Shown: one piece after another, positions 23,146 through 30,865 of the stretch
How the letters are laid out: each line of letters starts with the position of its first letter
Numbering within the stretch: position 1 is the first letter of the stretch
Source of the DNA: an uncultured Pseudovibrio sp.
Lineage (GTDB): Bacteria; Pseudomonadota; Alphaproteobacteria; Rhizobiales; Stappiaceae
Direction: 5' to 3'
Assembly (NCBI GenBank): GCA_947502585.1
Contig: CANNAV010000029.1
Location: forward strand, 1-35,344
DNA length: 35,344 nt
Program-made: the position numbers and the translations under genes
The notes under the pieces: model-generated
Database searches by the model: none
What the model was told of the DNA's origin: nothing
The model's input: only the letters and a program-made list of their open reading frames with translations

Positions 23146-23514
23146 ACCCATTCCTCCGTTATATCCCAATGGGAGACCTTTATGTCGCCCTGTCTGTCTT
23201 CACCACTAAATCCCAACCTGAAGACGTGCCTCACCTCATTGAGGTGAACGTCCAAGTACATAGTTCCCCCCGGCGTAAGTCCCGCTAAGTGTTAGCATGT
23301 CCTTAATTATGCGCCTGTAGGGTGTCCAGAATGATCAGGTATGTTAACAACAGTTATGTCTACAAGCTTTAGTTGGACACATGCCGATGTCAGGATCAAG
23401 GTTAAAATTCGAATAAATATATTAGCATTGCAAAAATTTTCAGTTACCCGCCAATTTGGCTAATATAATTCGTTAGAAAATCAAAGTTGCTTAGTAAGCA
23501 TGCAGGAGTTTGGG
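23146..23514. promoter_or_regulatory. Divergent control region, BMP gene and transglycosylase
   Basis: No coding frame is present. TCACCTCATTGAGGTGA (23231-23247) is a perfect 7-base inverted repeat with a 3-base loop, 86 bases before the BMP start, and could be an operator or leader hairpin. GTGTCCA (23322-23328) and TGGACAC (23374-23380) form a second, wider inverted repeat. I could not match either to a known regulator or riboswitch. Confidence 0.4.
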
Positions 23515-24360
23515 GTGATCGAATCATTTATTGACAAGGTTAAGTTTAAAGCCGGCAAAGTCGGGCTATTACTTGGCGCTGGTCTGATCTTGCTAAGCGT
23601 ATCATCTGCTCAGGGCGCGAGCTGTGGCAATACGGGGGCAGGCTTTGACCGCTGGCTGGCGTCCTACAAAAAGACGCTCCGGTCTCAGGGGATCTCAAAG
23701 GCAACGTTAAACAGGTCTTTGAAGGGCATAACATATAACCCAAAGGTGATCAGTTATGACCGGAACCAGAAATCTTTTAAGCTTAGCTTCGAGGAGTTTT
23801 ACAAGCTCCGCGTCAACAATGCGCTCATCAATAAGGGCCGCAAGTTGATGAAAAAGCACAATACGCTTTTTACTCGGATTGAGAACGAATTTGGTGTGCC
23901 GCGTGAGATCATCACCGCCATCTGGGGCCTTGAGACCGGCTATGGCCGTGGTATCGGCAAGATGAACACCCTTCGTGCGCTGGCAACACTGGCCTACGAC
24001 TGTCGCCGCGCCAGTTTCTTCCGCAACGAGCTATATTATGCGCTGCTCATCGTTCAGAAGGGTGACCTGAAGCCGGGCGAGATGAAGGGCGCCTGGGCAG
24101 GTGAGCTGGGACAGACCCAGTTCCTCGCATCCTCCTACATCAAGTTTGCGGTTGACTACAGTGGCGATGGCAAACGTGACCTGCTTTACAACACAGCCGA
24201 TACACTGGCCTCGACTGCGCACTTCCTCATGTCCTACGGCTGGCGGCCGGGCCAACCCTGGGGACCGGGTACACCAAACTACGAGGTGATCCGCTCCTGG
24301 AACCGTGCAAGTGTGTACGTGAAGACAATCCAGATCATGGCTGAAAAACTTGGCAAGTAA
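23515..24360 (+). CDS. Lytic murein transglycosylase (MltB-like, SLT_2 family)
   Basis: The protein has 281 residues with an N-terminal hydrophobic segment (residues 17-35, cut likely near 'SSAQGA') and so is periplasmic. The catalytic glutamate is Glu140 in 'PREIITAIWGLETGYG'. 'MNTLRALATLAYDCRRASFFRNEL', 'KGAWAGELGQTQFLASSYIKFAVDYSGDGKRDL' and 'ADTLASTAHFLMSYGW' complete the family pattern. It cleaves peptidoglycan to 1,6-anhydromuropeptides during wall growth. No peptidoglycan-binding domain follows, unlike longer relatives. GTG 23515 is favoured: AGGAG lies seven bases upstream, while ATG 23500 has no ribosome site. Confidence 0.88.
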   Translation: MIESFIDKVKFKAGKVGLLLGAGLILLSVSSAQGASCGNTGAGFDRWLASYKKTLRSQGISKATLNRSLKGITYNPKVISYDRNQKSFKLSFEEFYKLRVNNALINKGRKLMKKHNTLFTRIENEFGVPREIITAIWGLETGYGRGIGKMNTLRALATLAYDCRRASFFRNELYYALLIVQKGDLKPGEMKGAWAGELGQTQFLASSYIKFAVDYSGDGKRDLLYNTADTLASTAHFLMSYGWRPGQPWGPGTPNYEVIRSWNRASVYVKTIQIMAEKLGK

Positions 24361-24390
24361 TTCAGCCTGAAAAATGCTGGTGCGTCCCGT

Positions 24391-24480
24391 TTAATTGAAT
24401 TTAATCAAACGATAAGAATTCGCTTAAAATAAAGATTTCAGAGCGTGAAGCGTGAATATGAATGAACGCCACACGCTCTG
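24391..24480. repeat. Palindromic intergenic repeat with 9-base arms
   Basis: After an AT-rich left part (TTTAATCAAACGATAAGAA), CAGAGCGTG (24439-24447) pairs perfectly with CACGCTCTG (24472-24480) across 24 bases. It lies between the convergent transglycosylase and folD genes. The AGAGCGTG arm and AT-rich left part resemble dispersed intergenic repeats of Rhizobiales and are loosely like the element at 5151. It may end transcripts from either side. Confidence 0.5.
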
Positions 24481-24600
24481 CAAACACCACTGCAAATAAG
24501 AAAGCCTGTGAAGGGACTTCGGAGCCTTATCTGTGATACGATTTTAACGGAACTGGCGAACCTGAAAACAAAAACGTTTTTCTCTGGCTGGCAGAATGCT

Positions 24601-25527
24601 TTAGTCGTTCAGCGCTTCAAAGAGCGGCGGTTCTTCGCCCAGTCCCATCAGGCGGCGCGCGGCAGTCAGGGTATTGTTCATCAGCATCGCGATGGTCATT
24701 GGCCCGACACCACGTGGAACTGGCGTAATCGCAGCTGTATGCTCAAGTGCTTCATCAAATGCCACATCTCCCACCAGACGGGTCTTGCCTTCGCCCTTTT
24801 CAGGTGCAGGAATGCGATTGATGCCCACGTCAATGACAGTCGCCCCCGGCTTCAGCCAGTCGCCCTTGATCATCCGCGGACGGCCCACCGCAGCAATAAC
24901 AATATCTGCAGCACGTACCACATCAGGAAGGTTTTTTGTGCGGGAGTGTGCAATCGTCACCGTGCAGTGCTCTTGCAGCAGCAGCTGGGCGATCGGCTTA
25001 CCAACAATGTTGGAACGTCCGACGATCACAGCGGTTTTGCCGGAAAGGTTATCGCCAAGGGCTCTTTTTGCCAGCAATACACTGCCCGCAGGGGTACACG
25101 GCACAAGTGCACGGTCCGTATTCCCGCTGCCCAGAAGGCCAACATTGATCGGGTGAAACCCGTCCACGTCTTTCTCATGCTTGATAAGGTCAAGGACCTT
25201 ATTCTCATTGATTTGCTTCGGCAGAGGCAACTGAACCAGAATACCGTGAATGGTTTCATCCAGGTTCAGTGATGTTACCAGAGCCAGAAGTTCTTCCTCA
25301 CTTACATTTGCAGGCAGAGTGTGCGTGACGGAGTTGAAACCACATGCTTTTGCAGTTCGGCCCTTGTTGCGTACATAAACCTGACTGGCAGGGTCTTCCC
25401 CCACAATCACAACAGCCAGTCCCGGCTTTAACCCTGTCTCAGCTTCAAGGCGTGCAACGCGTGCAGCAATCTCATCGGTTACAGATGCGGCAATAGCTTT
25501 GCCGTCGATAATAAGAGCCTCACTCAT
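24601..25527 (-). CDS. folD: Methylene-THF dehydrogenase/methenyl-THF cyclohydrolase FolD
   Basis: The 308-residue cytoplasmic bifunctional enzyme oxidises 5,10-methylene-THF with NADP+ and hydrolyses the product to 10-formyl-THF. Tyr51 and Lys55 of '[13 protein letters not shown]' are the active-site pair; '[13 protein letters not shown]', '[12 protein letters not shown]', '[18 protein letters not shown]' and '[16 protein letters not shown]' are all family blocks, so it is full length and intact. It begins 8 bases after the purU stop, with AGGAC as ribosome site, so the two form an operon. PurU then takes the FolD product onward. Confidence 0.97.
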   Translation of the reverse strand: MSEALIIDGKAIAASVTDEIAARVARLEAETGLKPGLAVVIVGEDPASQVYVRNKGRTAKACGFNSVTHTLPANVSEEELLALVTSLNLDETIHGILVQLPLPKQINENKVLDLIKHEKDVDGFHPINVGLLGSGNTDRALVPCTPAGSVLLAKRALGDNLSGKTAVIVGRSNIVGKPIAQLLLQEHCTVTIAHSRTKNLPDVVRAADIVIAAVGRPRMIKGDWLKPGATVIDVGINRIPAPEKGEGKTRLVGDVAFDEALEHTAAITPVPRGVGPMTIAMLMNNTLTAARRLMGLGEEPPLFEALND

Positions 25528-25535
25528 GGTAAGTC

Positions 25536-26393
25536 CTATTTAAAGATTACGGTACGGTCACCGTTAAGAAGGATTCGGTGCTCCAGATGATAGCGGACAG
25601 CGCGGGCAAGAACCTGACTTTCCGTATCACGCCCCTGGGCGATGAGTTCGTTCACCGAATGGAAGTGTTCAACCCGGCTCACGTCTTGTTCGATGATCGG
25701 TCCTTCGTCAAGGTCTGCGGTCACATAGTGCGCAGTGGCACCAACCATCTTGACGCCGCGTGCATGGGCCCGGTGATACGGTTTTGCACCTATAAAGCTT
25801 GGCAGGAAAGAGTGGTGGATATTGATCACCTTGCCTGCAAGCTTTTCACAAAGCTCGTTGGAAAGAATCTGCATGTAACGTGCCAGCACCACCAGATCGA
25901 TGTTTTCGCGTTCCACCAGATCAAGAATCTGCGCTTCCTGCTCAGCTCTGGCCTCTTTGGTCACCGGCAGATAACGGAAAGGAACCTGCTCATGCTCAAC
26001 GCGGGACTGGTACTTGGTATGGTTGGAAGCAACTGCCACCAGGTTCATCGGCAGCTGACCGGTAGAGTTACGGTAGAGCAGATCGTTCAGACAATGACCC
26101 ATCTGTGAGACCAGGACCAGAACACGTGGCTTTTTGGAAAGATCATGGACCCTCCAGTCAAAACCGTAGCCCGTTGCGACAGGGCCAAAGCCCTCTTCAA
26201 ACTGTTCTTTGGTCATCTTGTCCGGTGCATTGAAAGAAATGCGCATAAAGAAGCGGTCGGTCTCTGCATCGCCGTACTGCGCGCTTTCACAGATGTTGCA
26301 GTTTTGAGAGGCGATTGAGTTCGCAACCGCTGCCACGATCCCTTTTCTGTCTCCGCAGGAAAGGGTGAGCACATAGTTGGCCTTGGTGTTCAT
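25536..26393 (-). CDS. purU: Formyltetrahydrofolate deformylase PurU
   Basis: The 285-residue cytoplasmic enzyme hydrolyses 10-formyl-THF to formate and THF. Residues 8-85 are an ACT domain ('[26 protein letters not shown]'); residues 88-285 are the formyltransferase fold, with '[17 protein letters not shown]' and the catalytic Asn, His and Asp in '[11 protein letters not shown]', '[10 protein letters not shown]' and '[10 protein letters not shown]'. The operon with folD forms a route from methylene-THF to formate, as used when sarcosine, glycine or methyl groups are broken down. ATG 26393 has no strong ribosome site but gives the normal family N-terminus. Confidence 0.97.
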   Translation of the reverse strand: MNTKANYVLTLSCGDRKGIVAAVANSIASQNCNICESAQYGDAETDRFFMRISFNAPDKMTKEQFEEGFGPVATGYGFDWRVHDLSKKPRVLVLVSQMGHCLNDLLYRNSTGQLPMNLVAVASNHTKYQSRVEHEQVPFRYLPVTKEARAEQEAQILDLVERENIDLVVLARYMQILSNELCEKLAGKVINIHHSFLPSFIGAKPYHRAHARGVKMVGATAHYVTADLDEGPIIEQDVSRVEHFHSVNELIAQGRDTESQVLARAVRYHLEHRILLNGDRTVIFK

Positions 26394-26759
26394 AGGGGCT
26401 TATTCTACACGTTTGAACTAAATTTTCTGCCGCGCACAATAGGTGGGAGTATCTGATTTTTAAAGGGCAAATCAACATCGAAATGCGAAAAAGCGTTGTG
26501 CTGCGGCAATGCGATATATTTTCACAGCAACAACAGAAATCTCCAAACCTCTGGAACAATGGGAAACTGTTCCGAATACGCAGGAGACCGGGTGCAGGAG
26601 TTACCCTGATAATTGCATTGGGAGATAACCGGGTATCAAATCAAACAGATTGAGAACAACACCGTAGATTTCTAGATTAAGCTTTGATGCGTGCTCTTAA
26701 ACCCAGATTTTAGAGTGTCTTGAGACGTATCTGTTCGACCGGTGGACCGGGAGCGCTTC
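26394..26759. other. Divergent region between purU and the glycosyltransferase
   Basis: No coding frame is convincing. GGAACA (26553-26558) pairs with TGTTCC (26568-26573) around a 9-base loop. Shortly after, ACCGGGT occurs twice in direct repeat (near 26586 and 26628). The stretch should hold the promoters of purU-folD (leftward) and the glycosyltransferase (rightward). I looked for a glycine or folate riboswitch in front of purU and did not find a match. Confidence 0.4.
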
Positions 26760-27884
26760 ATGAACCTCTTTATAGTACAGGAAAGCTTCCTTGATGAAGA
26801 CATTGCTGAGATCACTGAGGTGGTCGCCAATGGACTTGCAGCGCGTCAACACAACATCGCTTTGATCACCCTGACGGGCAAACCAAAAGACCTTTCTCAC
26901 ACTTCACCGCGAATTACGCCGATCTTTATGGGAAAGGCCAGAGCCGCAGCCGCTGCAGCAGGTTTGGCCAGACTGGTCGAAAATGAGAAGCCGGATATCA
27001 TTCTGTCCCATGGCACAGGCAGCAACATAGCCTGTTTGTCCGCCGTCAGGACACGCTCGCGGTTGAAGGTGCCCGTGGCGATCACGCTTCACTCGTCGGT
27101 TACCATTTCAGATAAACTGGCACTGCAAACCCAAAAGAGGGCAGCGACCATTGCAGTCCCGCTGATTTATCGCGAAGCCGAGCAGGTGATTTGTACGCTC
27201 AGGTCTATCCAGCATGTGATTGAGCTTTGCGAGCTGGTGCCCGAAGAAAAGGTCAGTGTCATCTACAATCCACTTGTTGAGATGAAGGTGTTTGAAACGG
27301 CTGCACAGCCGATTGAAGAGGAATGGTTCGAAACACACAGCGCCAGCAAGGTGATAAGCGTCGGCGCTCCGTGCAGTCGCAATGCTGATCACCAGTTGCT
27401 CCACGCCTTGGCGATCAGCCGTTACAAAGATAACCTGCGGGCGTATCTTCTGGGCCGGGGTGACGAGAAGGAAGAACTCCGCCTGCTGGCCTCTAATCTG
27501 GCGCTCAATGATATCGTTATTATGCCAGGACAAGTCACCAAACCGGAAAGGTTCATAAGGGCAGCCAACGTCTATATCTCAACCTCCCAACAAGATAATG
27601 TGTCCCGCGAGTTGGTGCGCGCTATGGCCTTGGGAACACCCATCATCGCGCTCGACAGCGGGGCGGGTGCGCGTGAAGTGCTGAGCGATGTCCGCAATGG
27701 CTGGCTTGTCCCGTCAGGTGATGCCGACAAACTGTCCGAAGCCATCCTTGCTGCAGTGAAGTGCGACAGATCAGACGATACATTGGCCACAAGAGCGCGT
27801 GACTTCTCTCAGGAACGCGTGATCGACGCCTATGAAAAACTTCTCCGCTCTATGATTTCTGAGCGTGTCGCGGATCTGAATTAA
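26760..27884 (+). CDS. Glycosyltransferase, GT4-like
   Basis: The cytoplasmic or membrane-associated protein has 374 residues and two Rossmann-like halves. The N-terminal half starts 'MNLFIVQESFLDEDIAEITEVVANGLAARQHNIALITLTG' and has 'ILSHGTGSNIACLSA' and 'VAITLHSS'. The C-terminal half has 'KVSVIYNPLVE', 'AYLLGRGDEKEELRLLASNLALNDIVIMPGQV', and the nucleotide-sugar site 'SRELVRAMALGTPIIALDSGAGAREVL', a variant of the GT4 E-x7-E block. The sugar donor and acceptor are unknown. GGGAG six bases before ATG 26760 sets the start; GTG 26742 is less likely. It stands alone and is not in a polysaccharide cluster. Confidence 0.8.
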   Translation: MNLFIVQESFLDEDIAEITEVVANGLAARQHNIALITLTGKPKDLSHTSPRITPIFMGKARAAAAAAGLARLVENEKPDIILSHGTGSNIACLSAVRTRSRLKVPVAITLHSSVTISDKLALQTQKRAATIAVPLIYREAEQVICTLRSIQHVIELCELVPEEKVSVIYNPLVEMKVFETAAQPIEEEWFETHSASKVISVGAPCSRNADHQLLHALAISRYKDNLRAYLLGRGDEKEELRLLASNLALNDIVIMPGQVTKPERFIRAANVYISTSQQDNVSRELVRAMALGTPIIALDSGAGAREVLSDVRNGWLVPSGDADKLSEAILAAVKCDRSDDTLATRARDFSQERVIDAYEKLLRSMISERVADLN

Positions 27885-28162
27885 AAGCGGCATACACGAT
27901 ATTTACAGTCTAACCATCTAATATAACTAAGTAAAATAGGATGCCCCGCGCCATTAGCATGGGATAACCCATCCCATATAAGAAGCGAGTTTGACATTCA
28001 AAAACAGTATCAAATACGCTCGGGACAGCCGTGTTCTTGGCCAGTGTTTGAGTGTGTGTACAGCTTCGTCCTCCGCCAATAAAACCACAGGTCATTGGAG
28101 CACCACTGTTGAGTTTCTGGTTCGGGTTTTGCAGCAAGACGAGGAGTTCCCCAGCGCCTGCG

Positions 28163-29707
28163 GTGTGTCGGCGTTCCTCGCTTATGTCGTTTTTCCTCCT
28201 GACGGCGTGCATGGTCGGCCCGGATTTCAAAAGGCCAGAGCTCTCACCGGAAGCCAGGTTTGCCCGCAATGACCCCGGAGCGACCGTCTCCGCAGACATA
28301 CAGGGTGGAGCCTCGCAAAACTTCTCTACACAAAGAGACCTGCCTGGAGAGTGGTGGGAGTTGTTCGGGTCAGAAGCACTCAACACGTATGTCAGCCTTG
28401 CAGTTGCCAACAGCCCCACAATTGCTCAGGCAGAAGCCAATCTCAGACAGGCGCAGGAAAATGCCTATGTGGCAGGGGCAGGGCTTTATCCAGTTGTCAC
28501 TGGAAATGCGAGCCGCAATCGGCAAAAATACCCCATCGGTGGAGGAGGAGCAGGTGCGATTGTTGCCAGCCTGAACCCGTTCATTACGACCTACAGCCTG
28601 TCGCTGGCCCTCTCCTATACACTCGATGTCTGGGGGGGGACACGCCGTGACATTGAGTCTCAGGTCGCAAACATTCAGTACTCGCAGTTTCAGGTTGAGG
28701 CAGCCCACCTGACGCTTACATCCAACCTGTTGAATGCAGTAATTCTGGAAGCCTCGCTGCGAGCGCAGATCCGCGCAACTGAAGAAATTGTCAAAGTACA
28801 ACAGCAGCAACTCTCCATTTTGCAAGCGCAGTTCAGGCTGGGGGGCGTGAATGAAAGTCAGGTCCTGCAACAGCTGGCAACACTGGAGCAAACCAAAGCG
28901 ACCTTGCCACCAATCCAGCAACAGTTGGTAGTGCAGAAAAACCGGATCAAAACGCTGGGCGGCTTTTATCCCACCCAGGACATCGTGAAGGAGTTTGATC
29001 TCGCAGATCTGAAATTGCCAAGAAAGCTGCCGTTAAGCCTGCCTTCGGACCTGGTTGCGCAAAGGCCGGACGTCCGTTCTGCTGAAGCGCAACTCTGGCA
29101 AGCCAGCGCCGATATTGGTGTTGCATTGGCCAACCAGCTCCCAAGTTTCCAGATTACTGGGAGCATGGGTAACGAGGCCGACGTATTCAATCGCCTGTTC
29201 TTTTCCGGAACAGGCGCATGGCAAATCACAACGTCCGTGTCTCAAACCATTTTTGATGCCGGAGCACTCAACAGCGAGCGTAAAGCAGCCGTTGCAGCCT
29301 TCGAATCTTCTGCGGCCAGTTATCGTGAGGTCGTGTTGACCGCATTTGGCGACACCTCCAACGTTATCAGCGCTTTGAAGAATGATGCCCGTGCTCTGAA
29401 AGCCAGTCTGGCTGCTGAACGCTCTGCCGGAAAGAGCCTGCGTTTGACACAGCAGCAATACTATCTGGGCGCCGTCAACCTCACAACACTGCTGCTTGCA
29501 ACACAAACCTACCAGCAGGCGAAAATAAATCTGGTGCAGGCACAAGCCGCACGGTTCACAGACACTGTCGCTCTGTTCTTTGCACTTGGCGGAGGATGGT
29601 GGAACCGCGCCGAGGCCGCACCAATAAGGGATGGAAGGCCTCTGGCCATCATTTCGGCTGTGCCGCCATTCAATCGCAAACAGATTCAGCCGGTGAACCA
29701 GCCATGA
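28163..29707 (+). CDS. RND efflux outer-membrane lipoprotein (OprM/NodT family)
   Basis: This TolC-like channel lipoprotein has 514 residues from GTG 28163. The signal peptide is short and ends in the lipobox LTAC ('SLMSFFLLTACMVGPDFKRP', the last part being the family's usual start of the mature protein). Two outer-membrane-factor repeats follow; 'DLPGEWWELFGSEALNTYVSLAVANSPTIAQAEANLRQAQ', 'YTLDVWGGTRRDIES', 'LPSDLVAQRPDVRSAEAQLWQASADIGVALANQLPSFQITGS' and 'YYLGAVNLTTLLLATQTYQQAKINLVQAQAARFTDTVALFFALGGGWW' are clear OprM blocks. The start is uncertain: GAGGAG stands 16 bases before this GTG, which is far, and the frame is open further upstream. Its stop overlaps the adaptor start (ATGA), so the two are translationally coupled. 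Confidence 0.85.
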   Translation: MCRRSSLMSFFLLTACMVGPDFKRPELSPEARFARNDPGATVSADIQGGASQNFSTQRDLPGEWWELFGSEALNTYVSLAVANSPTIAQAEANLRQAQENAYVAGAGLYPVVTGNASRNRQKYPIGGGGAGAIVASLNPFITTYSLSLALSYTLDVWGGTRRDIESQVANIQYSQFQVEAAHLTLTSNLLNAVILEASLRAQIRATEEIVKVQQQQLSILQAQFRLGGVNESQVLQQLATLEQTKATLPPIQQQLVVQKNRIKTLGGFYPTQDIVKEFDLADLKLPRKLPLSLPSDLVAQRPDVRSAEAQLWQASADIGVALANQLPSFQITGSMGNEADVFNRLFFSGTGAWQITTSVSQTIFDAGALNSERKAAVAAFESSAASYREVVLTAFGDTSNVISALKNDARALKASLAAERSAGKSLRLTQQQYYLGAVNLTTLLLATQTYQQAKINLVQAQAARFTDTVALFFALGGGWWNRAEAAPIRDGRPLAIISAVPPFNRKQIQPVNQP

Positions 29708-30858
29708 GTGAACGCAAAAAGCCCAATACCAAAAAGAACATGATCATTATGCTGATTTGCGTCGGTGTTGTATTTGGCGGTCTTTACGGATTTCAGCTCT
29801 TCAAATCCCAAATACTCAGTAAAGTTGTGTCAGGTATGCAAAACAAGGTCGAGACTGTCTCTTCCTACAAGTCCACCAGACAACTTTGGACAGAAAAAGT
29901 TTCGGCAGTTGGTACACTTGTGGCAATCATGGGAACAGATTTATCACCTGAACTTCCCGGCACAGTTACCCATATCAACTTTGCATCTGGTGAGGATGTT
30001 CAGAAAGGGGCGCTGCTGATTGAGCTTGATACCACGCAGGAGCTTGCGCAACTTAAGTCTTTGCAGGCTCAGGAAACTCTGGCGCGACAAACGCTGGACA
30101 GAGACCTGAAGCAGTACAAAGTCAAGGCAGTCAGCAAACAGCAGATTGATTCCGACTGGTCTAACCTGAGAGACTTTCAGGGACAGGTGCAGGACCAGCT
30201 TGCGATAATTGCTAAGAAAAACATCCGGGCACCGTTCTCAGGCCGCCTGGGCATCCGGCAGGTTAGCGTTGGCCAGTATCTCAATGTGGCCCAGCCATAC
30301 GTCAATCTTCAGCAACTTGATGAGCTCTTTGTTGATTTTTACATCCCTCAGCGCTTTCTGGGCTCCATAAAACGTGAGCAGGAAATCGAGGTCTCGGTTG
30401 ATACTTATCCGGGTCAGTCCATCAAAGGCAAAGTTGTTGCCATAAGTGCGCAGGTCGACAGCAGCAACGGCAACGCCAGAGTACGTGGCCGCTTTACAAA
30501 TCCGAACAAAGAGCTGATCCCGGGCATGTTTGTCGATGTGCAAACGGTGATCTCTGCACCAAAAGAGCAAATCACAGTGCCGCAAACGGCTATCACCTAC
30601 AACTCCTATGGCATCACCGTTTATGTGCTGACCAAATCCGACGAAAAACACATGGATAAACCTGTCTATACCGCCAGGGAGCGCTTTATCAGCACCGGGG
30701 CAAAACGAGGCGATCAGATCGTGATTTCGAAAGGCCTGAAGACGGATGAACTGGTGGTGAGTGCCGGACAGCTCAAACTGCGAAATGGCTCCAAAGTCAT
30801 TATTAACAACTCCGTCTTGCCACTCAATGACCCTGACCCGAAACCCGTAGAGCAATAG
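29704..30858 (+). CDS. RND efflux periplasmic adaptor (membrane fusion protein)
   Basis: The protein has 384 residues, one N-terminal membrane anchor (residues 12-33) and no lipobox. The periplasmic part has a lipoyl-like half motif ('PELPGTVTHINFASGEDVQKGALLIELDTTQELAQL'), a coiled hairpin about 115-160, the second half motif ('IRAPFSGRLGIRQVSVGQYLNVAQPYVNLQQLDELFVDFYIPQR'), a barrel domain ('RGRFTNPNKELIPGMFVDVQTV') and a membrane-proximal end. It bridges the inner-membrane pump and outer-membrane channel. ATG 29704 overlaps the previous stop by four bases, and the pump gene starts 7 bases after its own stop: a tight operon. The lack of lipidation and the anchor resemble MexH/MdtA-type adaptors only loosely. 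Confidence 0.9.
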   Translation: MSERKKPNTKKNMIIMLICVGVVFGGLYGFQLFKSQILSKVVSGMQNKVETVSSYKSTRQLWTEKVSAVGTLVAIMGTDLSPELPGTVTHINFASGEDVQKGALLIELDTTQELAQLKSLQAQETLARQTLDRDLKQYKVKAVSKQQIDSDWSNLRDFQGQVQDQLAIIAKKNIRAPFSGRLGIRQVSVGQYLNVAQPYVNLQQLDELFVDFYIPQRFLGSIKREQEIEVSVDTYPGQSIKGKVVAISAQVDSSNGNARVRGRFTNPNKELIPGMFVDVQTVISAPKEQITVPQTAITYNSYGITVYVLTKSDEKHMDKPVYTARERFISTGAKRGDQIVISKGLKTDELVVSAGQLKLRNGSKVIINNSVLPLNDPDPKPVEQ

Positions 30859-30865
30859 GTGGGCC

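Noticed and set aside
23146..23500. A purine riboswitch in front of the BMP gene
   Set aside because: The conserved three-way-junction words are absent.
26394..26660. A glycine or THF riboswitch in front of purU
   Set aside because: I could not match the conserved cores; only a small hairpin and a direct repeat are seen.
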